Under the pieces are notes generated by a model. That model was not told where the DNA came from. It saw only the letters and a list, made by a program, of their open reading frames with translations, and did not search any database. From assembly GCA_022564635.1 (NCBI GenBank), contig JADFLA010000006.1, positions 1 through 41,061 of the forward strand: a stretch of 41,061 bases of DNA, given 5' to 3'. This DNA is from Nanobdellota archaeon (GTDB lineage Archaea; Nanobdellota; Nanobdellia; Woesearchaeales; GW2011-AR4). Position 1 is the stretch's first letter. Each line of letters begins with the position of its first letter. Below, in pieces: positions 25,985-34,522 of this stretch. Position numbers and translations under genes: made by a program.

Positions 25985-28603
25985 ATGCAAATAACTGAAA
26001 AACAAAAGTATCAATTGAAGAAGTTCATCAAAGAACTAGAGAAGCATAGAGGTAGGCATACAGAGCTTGTTTCAGTTTACATCCCAAAAGATTATGATAT
26101 TATTAAAATTATCAACCATCTGGAGCAGGAAAAGGGTACTGCTACTAATATTAAATCTACTGCAACAAGAAAAAATGTTATTGATGCTTTGGAAAGGATG
26201 ACACAGCATTTACGCTTATATAAGAGAACTCCAGAAAATGGTTTAGCGGTTTTTTCTGGAAATGTTGCAAAAAGAGAGGGCCAACAGGATTTCCAGGTTT
26301 GGAGTATAGAACCCCCTTTACCGTTAAACACTAGGATATACAGGTGTGATAAAGAATTTGTTCTTGAGTTATTAAGAGATATGCTCCAGATTAAGGAAGT
26401 CTATGGCCTTGTTATTGTGGATAGGAGGGATGCGAATATAGCTTATCTTAAGGGTAAAACAATAATTCCTTTGTTAAAGACACATTCTGAAGTGCCTGGA
26501 AAAACAAGAGCTGGCGGTCAATGTCATGTTTTCGGTACTTTAGTCCAATTTACATCTGGCTCCATTCTTAAGATTGAAAATTGTCATAATCCGCACATTG
26601 TTAAAAGTATGATTATGAATAATTTATCAATTAAGGATTCAGCGATAACGGATAAATGGACCACTGAAAAACAAGAAGTGTATAAGATAATAACAAAAAA
26701 CCCCAGAGTAGTTGTCGAATCTTCAAAGGATCATTTATTTTTTATAGCAACTAATGAAGGAGTTATTGAAAAACCTGCAGATAAGTTAAAAGGAGGAGAT
26801 TATTTGATCATGCCTGAAAAAATGGAGATTAAAGGCAAAGTTCAAAATTTGAACCCTTTGAAATATTATAACTCATTCAAAATAAATGAACAAGGAAAAA
26901 TATTGTTTAAACAAAAAAGATTAAAGAAAAAATTACACCAAAGACAGCTCGCTAAAAAATTAGGAATAACTCAAACAGCTGTATCTGTAATAGAATTAGG
27001 GAAAAGAAACGTAAACAGGGGGTTATTAAAAAAATTATGTAATTTTTTTAGTATAAAATTCGAAGAATTTTTGGATGACTATTGTAATCCATATTTATAT
27101 AGAAATGTTGAGTTACCAGGTAAAATCGATGAAAATTTTGCACAATTTTTAGGTTACTATATAGGCGATGGATCTATAGAAAATGGCAGGATAACGTTTT
27201 TTAAGCAAAATACAGAAGTTGTTTTAGATTATAAAAAGAAATTTGACGATTTTTTTAAGATAAATTCCAGTTATAAATTTAGGGAAAATAAGAATTACTA
27301 TCAATTAAGATTTACTAGCAGGCCCCTAGTTAGGCTAATTAAAGAAGAATTCCCTGAAATAAAGAAAGCTAAAAATTCAGAAATTCCTAAAAAAATACTA
27401 GAATCACCTAATGGGGTTGTGGCTTCTTTCCTCAAAGGAATTTATGATGCAGAAGGATACGTTGCTAAAGCAAGGGGAGTTGCTATTGGGATAAATAATA
27501 AACTACTGGCTCAACAGATTCAACTTTTATTGCTTAGATTTTCCATCATTAGTTCGCTTCATGAATATGATAATAGAGCAAATAGATACAGTAATAATCC
27601 AAGATATACAGTCGATACTACGGAAGGAAAATCACTTGAATTATTTAGAAATCGTATAAATTTTACTTCTAAAGAAAAAAGTAATAAGCTAGTTTCCTTA
27701 ATCAACAAAAAATCAATTACAAGTTATGTAAGACAGATAATAATTCCTGGATCAAAAATCAGGTCGATAATAGAAAAAGCAGGCAATAATCTTGAATTGT
27801 TTCCCAAAGTTAATAGTTTCTTTAGAAATGAGAGGATGATGAGTAAAGATGTGTTTAAGAACTCCATATTAGCTTATATCAAAGATAAAAAGTTGTATTC
27901 AGAATTAAAAAAAATCTATGATTATCCAATTTTGCCAGTTAAAATAAGTAAAATCGAAGTAAGCAAAAAACCAACTAAGATGGTAGATATTTCAGTAAAA
28001 GGTCAGAACTTCATAGCAAATGGTATATTTGTACATAATTCAGCTGCCAGATTTGAAAGAATAAGGGAAGGAGCTAAAAAAGATCATTTTAAGAAAGTTG
28101 CAGAGTATATGAAAGAGCAGTTTTTAAAAAATAAAAATTTAAAAGGTATAATTGTAGGGGGTCCAGGTCCAACAAAATATGATTTTATAGATTCTGGCCA
28201 AATAACAACGGAAGTTAAAAAGAAAATCATAGCGATAAAAGACTTAAGTTACACCGGAGATTTTGGTCTAAATGAATTAGTGGAAAAAAGCCAAGATGTA
28301 TTGGCAAAAGAAGGAATTATCGCAGAGAAAAAACTTGTTGATAGGTTTTTGGAACTATTGTCAACAAAACCAGGGATGGTGTCTTATGGTGTTGAGGAAG
28401 TAATGAAAAATTTGAAATTAGGAGCGGTTGATACTTTATTGTTGTCAGAGAAACTTGATGACAAAAAATTAGAAGAATTTGAAAATGAAGCTAAGAAAGT
28501 TGGTACGGATGTTAATATTATTTCTACTGAAACACCAGAAGGAATTCAGGTGAGAGATATGGGAAAGGTTGTTGGTATATTAAGGTATGAGGTTAGTTCT
28601 TAG
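25985..28603 (+). CDS. prf1: Peptide chain release factor aRF1 precursor, interrupted by an intein (first ATG 25985)
   Basis: Exteins: 'YVIP-type N domain ... EVPGKTRAGGQ' and 'SAARFERIREGAKKDHFKKVAEYMKEQF...GIIVGGPGPTKYDF...GDFGLNELVEK'. Confidence 0.93.
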   Translation: MQITEKQKYQLKKFIKELEKHRGRHTELVSVYIPKDYDIIKIINHLEQEKGTATNIKSTATRKNVIDALERMTQHLRLYKRTPENGLAVFSGNVAKREGQQDFQVWSIEPPLPLNTRIYRCDKEFVLELLRDMLQIKEVYGLVIVDRRDANIAYLKGKTIIPLLKTHSEVPGKTRAGGQCHVFGTLVQFTSGSILKIENCHNPHIVKSMIMNNLSIKDSAITDKWTTEKQEVYKIITKNPRVVVESSKDHLFFIATNEGVIEKPADKLKGGDYLIMPEKMEIKGKVQNLNPLKYYNSFKINEQGKILFKQKRLKKKLHQRQLAKKLGITQTAVSVIELGKRNVNRGLLKKLCNFFSIKFEEFLDDYCNPYLYRNVELPGKIDENFAQFLGYYIGDGSIENGRITFFKQNTEVVLDYKKKFDDFFKINSSYKFRENKNYYQLRFTSRPLVRLIKEEFPEIKKAKNSEIPKKILESPNGVVASFLKGIYDAEGYVAKARGVAIGINNKLLAQQIQLLLLRFSIISSLHEYDNRANRYSNNPRYTVDTTEGKSLELFRNRINFTSKEKSNKLVSLINKKSITSYVRQIIIPGSKIRSIIEKAGNNLELFPKVNSFFRNERMMSKDVFKNSILAYIKDKKLYSELKKIYDYPILPVKISKIEVSKKPTKMVDISVKGQNFIANGIFVHNSAARFERIREGAKKDHFKKVAEYMKEQFLKNKNLKGIIVGGPGPTKYDFIDSGQITTEVKKKIIAIKDLSYTGDFGLNELVEKSQDVLAKEGIIAEKKLVDRFLELLSTKPGMVSYGVEEVMKNLKLGAVDTLLLSEKLDDKKLEEFENEAKKVGTDVNIISTETPEGIQVRDMGKVVGILRYEVSS
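26522..28039 (+). other. Intein (506 aa) in aRF1, class 1, with HTH_XRE and LAGLIDADG domains
   Basis: Starts Cys1 'CHVFGTLVQFTSGSILKIENC'; block B-like 'VVVESSKDHLFFI'; HEN motifs 'FAQFLGYYIGDGSI' and 'VASFLKGIYDAEGYV'; ends 'VDISVKGQNFIANGIFVHN' before Ser+1. Confidence 0.93.
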
Positions 28604-28683
28604 ATACAATAATTTAAAAAACAATAAAAAAATTCAATTTTAAAAATAATAATTAAAAAATATAAAATAATGAATATTAAAAA

Positions 28684-29340
28684 ATGAAATTAGTTGAGCA
28701 AGCATTTAATGATTTATTTCCGAATAAAAATTTTGAGGATTATGATCTGAAAATAAAATATACAGACAAGTTTAAGCCTTATAATGCTAATGTAAGGTAC
28801 ACTAGAAATTCCTTGCAGTTTAATCTAAGCAAGAGATGGAGAAAAGTAAGCAAGGAAATTCAAATTGGGCTTATACAGGGGCTAATGCTTAGGATTTTCA
28901 AAGATAAAAAGAGTACAACAAACATTGATTTGTACAATAGTTTTATGAGAAATTTGCATGTAAGCATTCCAAAAACATCTACAGATCCAGTATTAGAACA
29001 ATCTTTTAATAAAATTAATGATAAGTATTTTTTTGGTTTAATTGAGAAACCAAATTTAAAGTGGCATGATTCTATAAGAAGACTAGGTTCTTATGAGTAT
29101 GGCAGTGACGCAATATCTATGAGTAAGGTTCTTGAAAATGATGAAAATTTACTGGATTATGTAATGTATCATGAGATATTGCATAAAAAGCATAAATTCC
29201 ATAGCAAAAATGGAAGAACCCATCATCATACTAGAGAATTTAAAGAAATGGAAAGAAAATTTGAGAATAATGAGGAAATGGAAGAAAGGATTAAGAAATT
29301 AGTGAGGCAGAGGAGTAGGAAAAGGGTTGTTTGGTTTTGA
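28684..29340 (+). CDS. SprT/YgjP-like zinc metallopeptidase
   Basis: 'LDYVMYHEILHKKHKFHSKNGRTHHHTREFKEMERKF' (HExxH variant HEILH). Confidence 0.75.
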   Translation: MKLVEQAFNDLFPNKNFEDYDLKIKYTDKFKPYNANVRYTRNSLQFNLSKRWRKVSKEIQIGLIQGLMLRIFKDKKSTTNIDLYNSFMRNLHVSIPKTSTDPVLEQSFNKINDKYFFGLIEKPNLKWHDSIRRLGSYEYGSDAISMSKVLENDENLLDYVMYHEILHKKHKFHSKNGRTHHHTREFKEMERKFENNEEMEERIKKLVRQRSRKRVVWF

Positions 29341-29373
29341 TGCAAACCAGCGGAAAACAAAGTTTTCGAGGTA

Positions 29374-29434
29374 TTTGAAAATCAGTGAGATGCGAGTGAG
29401 CTCGCGAACTCGCTCACAATTCACAATTTTCAAA
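29374..29434. repeat. Long imperfect hairpin immediately upstream of the histone TATA region
   Basis: TTTGAAAAT/ATTTTCAAA outer arms; GTGA..GCGAGT / ACTCGC..TCAC inner arms. Confidence 0.75.
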
Positions 29435-29481
29435 ACCTTTAAATATAACCATTTTATTCAAATTTGCATGAGGGTGGTTAA

Positions 29482-29691
29482 ATGAGTTCAAGGCTTCTTC
29501 CTTTGGCAGCAATGGAAAAAATACTCAAGCAGTGCGGGGCTGATAGAGTGTCAGACAAAGCAAAAGTAGCTTTGAAGAATACTATGGAAGATCTTGCAGA
29601 TGAAATAGCTACAAAAGCTGTTAATCTTGCAAAGCACGCTGGCCGTGTTACGGTAAAAGCTAGTGATGTTAAGCTTGCGGCAAAAAGCTAA
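29482..29691 (+). CDS. Archaeal histone
   Basis: 'LPLAAMEKILKQCGADRVSDKAKVALKNTMEDLADEIATKAVNLAKHAGRVTVKASDVKLA' histone fold. Confidence 0.95.
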   Translation: MSSRLLPLAAMEKILKQCGADRVSDKAKVALKNTMEDLADEIATKAVNLAKHAGRVTVKASDVKLAAKS

Positions 29692-29753
29692 ATATAAAAA
29701 TTTATAAATCTTAATCTTTATCTTCTGTTAATTAATTAAAAATTGATGGCATT

Positions 29754-30146
29754 ATGGCGACAAAAATACAAAGCGTAGGCAGTTTGCAAAAAGGCAGCTA
29801 TGTTATTTTGGACGGTGCTGCTTGCAGAGTTGTTGATATGCAAGTGTCCAGGCCAGGAAAGCACGGTCATGCTAAAGTAAGGCTGACAGCAGTTGGCCTT
29901 GTTGATGAGAAAAAAAGAATTGTAGTCATGCCTGGACATGATAATGTTGATGTTCCTATAATTGAGAAAAAGTCAGCACAAGTGTTATCCATTCAAAATG
30001 ATGCAGCGAATGTAATGGACTCTGAAAGTTATGAAACATTTGACTTAAAGATTCCGGAAGAGCTTAAGGGCCAGGTTGTGGAAGGTGCAAATGTTACGTA
30101 TTGGGTAATATTAGAAGACAAAGTGATGAAACAAGTAAAGAGTTAA
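29754..30146 (+). CDS. Translation initiation factor aIF5A
   Basis: 'GSYVILDGAACRVVDMQVSRPGKHGHAKVRLTAVGL' including the hypusine loop. Confidence 0.95.
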   Translation: MATKIQSVGSLQKGSYVILDGAACRVVDMQVSRPGKHGHAKVRLTAVGLVDEKKRIVVMPGHDNVDVPIIEKKSAQVLSIQNDAANVMDSESYETFDLKIPEELKGQVVEGANVTYWVILEDKVMKQVKS

Positions 30147-30251
30147 ACAACCTTAAAATTAATTAGTGCATATTTAAACAATAATAATAAAAATTCATTT
30201 TTTAAATAGTTTAAATTAATAAAATACAAAAAATAAATAATTGATGACAAA

Positions 30252-30413
30252 ATGGTCAAATTCCCAGAAGGGCAAGCAAGAAAGTATAGAAATGTATTTA
30301 TTTGTAAGAAATGCAGCACTAAAATAAGGGCCCAGAGCATGAAAATAACACAGGGTAAGGTTAAGTGCAGAAGGTGCCATGGCAAAAAGTTTAGGTCAGT
30401 TAGAAAAAAATGA
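30252..30413 (+). CDS. Ribosomal protein L40e (53 aa, absent from the supplied ORF track)
   Basis: Translated by eye: MVKFPEGQARKYRNVFICKKCSTKIRAQSMKITQGKVKCRRCHGKKFRSVRKK*; CxxC...CxxC zinc ribbon. Confidence 0.85.
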   Translation: MVKFPEGQARKYRNVFICKKCSTKIRAQSMKITQGKVKCRRCHGKKFRSVRKK

Positions 30414-31609
30414 GCTTTATCTTAGCTATAACACAATATAAATTTACCATCTTATTTTATTCTTTGATTTTTTTGATCATTTATCTTAATAGAAAGAAGT
30501 TTGATGTTCATGGAAAGTTCATATATCTTTACCGAACAAAGATTGGCATAAACTTAATGAATTTAGTAGCCAAAAAAGCAGGAAGACTAGTTAAATTTCT
30601 TGGGTATGTTGGAGTTGTAATCGGATTTATTGGAATGATTTTTACATTTATTTTGATATTGTTTTTGACATATAAACTACTTCTAAATGAGCCTGGAGCA
30701 GGAGGTGCAAGCCCAGTTATTCCTGGTTTGCCTATTGCGGGCACTGGCTTAGTGTTTCCATTAATAACAGGATGGATAGTTTTATTCATAATAATTGTAG
30801 TTCATGAATTTTCACATGGTATTGTGGCAAGTGCGTACAAAGTCAAGATTAAAAATTCTGGCATGGCTTTCTTTGGTCCAATACTTGGAGCTTTTGTTGA
30901 GCCTGATGAAAAAAGCTTGGCAAAGCAGAAAGATTGGATACAACATTCAGTATTCGCAGCTGGAGCATTTTCAAATTTTTTGACAGTAATAGTTGTTTTA
31001 CTGATAGCATCAATAATTCTAAACCCATTTATAAACATATTAACTGATTCAACAGGGGTTATTGTTTATTCCCAACCAGGATTGCCTGCGGAAAAAGCAG
31101 GTATTGCAAATAATACCGTAATTACCGGAATTTATGGAGGAAAAGTTGATACAATTAAAGATTTTAGGAATGCAATGAGAGATATAGGTCCAAACAGAAA
31201 TATTAGATTAAAATCCGATGATAAAATCTATAGTGTTACAACAATAGAAAGCCCAGATGACCCATCCCAAGGCTACTTAGGGGTTTTGATTATAGAAGAG
31301 AGATCTGAATTAAGATATGACAATGTTGTAAATCAAGCTTTGCTTAATATTCTTAAATGGTTTAGGCAGCTGTTTGGATGGTTAGCATTTTTAAGCCTTA
31401 ATATAGGGTTAATTAATTTATTGCCAATATTTATCACAGATGGCGCAAGGATGTTGAAGGTATTTTTTGAAAGGATAATACCAAATAAGGACAAAAGTAC
31501 ATCTGTTTGGTTACTTATTAATTGGATTTCAGTATTTTCCCTCTTAATATTGGTATTTTTGCCATTCTTTAGATGGTTAAACACAATTTTGGTAAGCATT
31601 TTAATATAG
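30410..31609 (+). CDS. Site-2 protease (M50) with PDZ-like region
   Basis: 'IIIVVHEFSHGIVASAYKVKIKNSGMAFFGPILGAFVEPDEK' HExxH; 'PGLPAEKAGIANNTVITGIYG' PDZ-like; 'NLLPIFITDGARML'. Confidence 0.9.
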   Translation: MSFILAITQYKFTILFYSLIFLIIYLNRKKFDVHGKFIYLYRTKIGINLMNLVAKKAGRLVKFLGYVGVVIGFIGMIFTFILILFLTYKLLLNEPGAGGASPVIPGLPIAGTGLVFPLITGWIVLFIIIVVHEFSHGIVASAYKVKIKNSGMAFFGPILGAFVEPDEKSLAKQKDWIQHSVFAAGAFSNFLTVIVVLLIASIILNPFINILTDSTGVIVYSQPGLPAEKAGIANNTVITGIYGGKVDTIKDFRNAMRDIGPNRNIRLKSDDKIYSVTTIESPDDPSQGYLGVLIIEERSELRYDNVVNQALLNILKWFRQLFGWLAFLSLNIGLINLLPIFITDGARMLKVFFERIIPNKDKSTSVWLLINWISVFSLLILVFLPFFRWLNTILVSILI

Positions 31610-31733
31610 ATTATTATTTTCTAAATTAGTTATTATAGAAATTCTTATCTAAAATAAAAAATATAATTAAAAACAATTAATGTAGGATAATAAAATAACA
31701 ATATTTATAAAAAATAAATTATTAAAAAATAAT

Positions 31734-32297
31734 ATGGCGGATATATGGGCGAATGTTCTAAGCGGATTTAAGGAAATATTCTCGGCACCATTAAGGGATC
31801 TTTCTATTTTATGGCTTCTGATTCCTATAATTTTATTTTGGCTTGTTCTAGAAGTTTATTTTGGCAGGTATAAGGAAGAAAAACTAGGGTGGAATTCCGC
31901 TTTAGGATATGGATTGAGTATGTTTTGGATTGTTATAATTAGCTTTAAAACAATGTTTGAAAATAATTTTGAATTATTCAGCATAGACAAGCTTTTATTT
32001 GTAATATTTATTGCTGTATATTCTGGTTTTATTATTTTTATTTCCTTTACTCACAGATTAAAAGAAAAAATCTTTTTTTTATTTACTTCACCAACACTTG
32101 TTTATTTTCTTTTTGGGATAGCACTTTTATGGGTAAATGGCCTTATTAATATAACTCTTTGGGTAATCGTTGATTTGGTTATATTTTACATAATAATCTT
32201 GATTTTTGAATTAATTTTGAAGAAAGTTATTCCATCTGCTCCAGAAAGTGATAGGATGTCAGGTAAAGATTCAGATTTATCTATGCCTAAGATATGA
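31734..32297 (+). CDS. Multi-TM membrane protein, unknown function
   Basis: 187 aa, several hydrophobic segments. Confidence 0.65.
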   Translation: MADIWANVLSGFKEIFSAPLRDLSILWLLIPIILFWLVLEVYFGRYKEEKLGWNSALGYGLSMFWIVIISFKTMFENNFELFSIDKLLFVIFIAVYSGFIIFISFTHRLKEKIFFLFTSPTLVYFLFGIALLWVNGLINITLWVIVDLVIFYIIILIFELILKKVIPSAPESDRMSGKDSDLSMPKI

Positions 32298-32305
32298 TCT
32301 TGTAA

Positions 32306-32620
32306 TTATTTATTTTTGTCAAAATATTCCTTAACTTTTTCATTACTGGTCGGTTTTGCAGCGTCTCCTAAGCAATAATATATTTTTTCTGCTTCTGGGC
32401 CCCAGGAATAATCTCCTTTTTCTTTTTCAACTTTGCTGACCTTGAATTCGTGCAATGCAGCACCCTTTTTCAAGTGATAGTAAATGCTGCGCATGGTAAC
32501 TTTTGGAAATATTGCAATATAGGCTTTATAGATCTCATAGCCATAACCCTGTTTCATAAAATAAAGTATTTCTATTATATTCTGCCTTATTTCAGATTTT
32601 ACAGGACGACCTTTTGCCAT
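32306..32620 (-). CDS. Small winged-helix (PadR-like) transcriptional regulator candidate
   Basis: 'EIRQNIIEILYFMKQGYGYEIYKAYIAIFPKVTMRSIYYHLKKG'. Confidence 0.65.
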   Translation of the reverse strand: MAKGRPVKSEIRQNIIEILYFMKQGYGYEIYKAYIAIFPKVTMRSIYYHLKKGAALHEFKVSKVEKEKGDYSWGPEAEKIYYCLGDAAKPTSNEKVKEYFDKNK

Positions 32621-32701
32621 AGATAGTTTTGTATAATAAATAGTATTTATAGTTTTCTATATGGAAAATAAGTATTTGTACGTTGTTAGGAGATGAAAGT
32701 T

Positions 32702-32722
32702 CGTCTAATTTCCCATTAGACG
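32702..32722. repeat. Hairpin A: CGTCTAAT-TTCCC-ATTAGACG
   Basis: Perfect 8-bp arms; related to hairpin B at 33709-33734. Confidence 0.9.
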
Positions 32723-32834
32723 CCCTTTTTGAGTTCCCTTTGCATATCTTTGATATTAAGCTTATCGATGATTTTCTTTCTTCCCATACAAAGCTCAGAA
32801 AGATAACGTAAAATTATTCTAATTTTCCTAAAAA

Positions 32835-32970
32835 AATTCCGCCAACAACAATGGATTCGAATACGGTCATTTGCTCTCAAGCTCGCAAATGCCCTATTCC
32901 GAAAGGAAATTTCAGAACTTCGTAACTGAAATTTCCTCTCCAGTCAATTCTCATCCTTGTTGGCGGAATT
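32835..32970. repeat. Cruciform/cloverleaf element with 14-bp perfect closing stem AATTCCGCCAACAA/TTGTTGGCGGAATT
   Basis: Internal hairpins CATTTGC/GCAAATG (32868-32891) and AGGAAATTTCAG/CTGAAATTTCCT (32904-32937). Confidence 0.88.
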
Positions 32971-32983
32971 TCTTAAATCTTCT

Positions 32984-33043
32984 GATAAGCTACGGGTTTA
33001 ATAACGTGTTTTTTGAGAAGTCTATTGTAAGGGTCGGCAAGAA
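32984..33043. repeat. Left arm of a ~60-nt imperfect inverted repeat
   Basis: GGTTTAATAAC-GTGTTTTTTGAGA...GGTCGGCAAGAA pairs with 33635-33697. Confidence 0.8.
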
Positions 33044-33071
33044 ATTATCTAGTTGATTAGACAAGAAAAAA

Positions 33072-33566
33072 TTACAATCGTAGCGTTTTAGGTGGTTTTA
33101 GTGGCATTCTCCCATCTTTACCACCATACATGTGAGGATTTAACTGTTGATGTACAGAAGCTACTGGACCATTAGGATCTACTGGTGGTGGTGTAGGTTC
33201 AAAACATCTTTCAGGTCCATAAATTATTCTAACACCCCCTTTTGATACTTCTTCATTTATATCTATGTAGTATTCACTTCTTGTTTTTGGTACTAAAAAA
33301 TGTAATATTGCATTTCCTCTTGCAGTAGAATAATCTCTAGGTATTTCAACTTCCATAATATCAGTAAGTTTTCCATCATATACGTCCCTAATTATCAAGG
33401 AACTTCCATATTGAACAAATTCATCACGTATTAACCCATCACAATAATCTTCTAGTATTGGGGCTGGTGTTCCTCCTCTACCACATGCACCTAGTAAAAC
33501 TTCTGCAGTTAAACTTCCTGCTACTAAAAGATTTCTAAGATTGAGATAATCAGTGAGTTCAACCAT
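33072..33566 (-). CDS. Hypothetical protein with N-terminal hydrophobic/lipobox-like segment
   Basis: 164 aa; 'NLLVAGSLTAEVLLGACGRGG'; lies between the inverted-repeat arms. Confidence 0.55.
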   Translation of the reverse strand: MVELTDYLNLRNLLVAGSLTAEVLLGACGRGGTPAPILEDYCDGLIRDEFVQYGSSLIIRDVYDGKLTDIMEVEIPRDYSTARGNAILHFLVPKTRSEYYIDINEEVSKGGVRIIYGPERCFEPTPPPVDPNGPVASVHQQLNPHMYGGKDGRMPLKPPKTLRL

Positions 33567-33634
33567 GTAATTGAGAAATAAGCTGAATTTAATAAATATT
33601 TCTTACATAACTACTTTTTATATAACACTATCCG

Positions 33635-33697
33635 TTCTTTGCCGACCATATTACTCTACTCTACTCTCAAAAAACACTATTAAACCGAAAATTTATC
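33635..33697. repeat. Right arm of the ~60-nt imperfect inverted repeat
   Basis: TTCTTTGCCGACC...TCTCAAAAAACAC-TATTAAACC. Confidence 0.8.
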
Positions 33698-33708
33698 TCC
33701 GCATCTTT

Positions 33709-33734
33709 CGTCTAATGTAGCCAAACATTAGACG
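33709..33734. repeat. Hairpin B: CGTCTAATGT-AGCCAA-ACATTAGACG
   Basis: Perfect 10-bp arms; shares TTCGTCTAAT...ATTAGACGCC with hairpin A. Confidence 0.9.
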
Positions 33735-33917
33735 CCTCCATACGCATTACAAATGCTATTCCGAGCTAACATTTTTCTTAACGTCATAAATTCTTTATTG
33801 ACTAAAAAATGTACAGATATCCAGCATGCCTTGGGACTTTTGTTAAAACAAAAGCGGTAAATTTTCGGGAACTCAAAAATCAAATAATTTTTAAACTAAA
33901 TAGATTTAATATTTACT

Positions 33918-34514
33918 ATGTCAAAATTCAAGTATATATTGTTAGCAGTTGCGATTGCAATAGTTTTTGTTTTCTTTGTAGGTTTTGGTGTAGCTTCTTT
34001 TTATAAAACACCAAAATATGAAGATTTTTGCGGAGAAAGGGAGAAATTTATAGATGCAATAACAAAACAAAAATGTGATGAACTTGGTGGGAAATGGAAT
34101 TCAAGAGAAGTTGCAAGACCTTTAGAGAGAATTGATACTAATCAGCTATTATGCACTAAGGTCTCAGAAAAAAATGATGCAGTTACTTTGAATTGTCAAA
34201 CTCAAGAACAAATAGATAATCAAGGTTATTGTGATAGGGATTTCTTTTGTAGAGGAGAATTTGATGATGTCAGGGAAGTATATAACAGGAATGTTTTCAT
34301 TGTAGCAACCGGAATTGGAATAATAGCTTTAATTGCGGGTTTTGCTTTAAAACTGGCAAGTGTAAGTTCTGGAATCATGGGCGGTGGAATTTTAACAATA
34401 ATTTACGGAACAATAAGGTATTGGTCTGATTTGCCTGATTTTGGAAGGTTTATAATCCTAGGAATTACTTTAATAATTTTAATATGGATGGGCTACAAGA
34501 AGATATCGAAATAG
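33918..34514 (+). CDS. Membrane protein, unknown function
   Basis: 198 aa, N-terminal TM, Cys-containing middle, C-terminal TMs. Confidence 0.65.
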   Translation: MSKFKYILLAVAIAIVFVFFVGFGVASFYKTPKYEDFCGEREKFIDAITKQKCDELGGKWNSREVARPLERIDTNQLLCTKVSEKNDAVTLNCQTQEQIDNQGYCDRDFFCRGEFDDVREVYNRNVFIVATGIGIIALIAGFALKLASVSSGIMGGGILTIIYGTIRYWSDLPDFGRFIILGITLIILIWMGYKKISK

Positions 34515-34522
34515 CTTAAATT

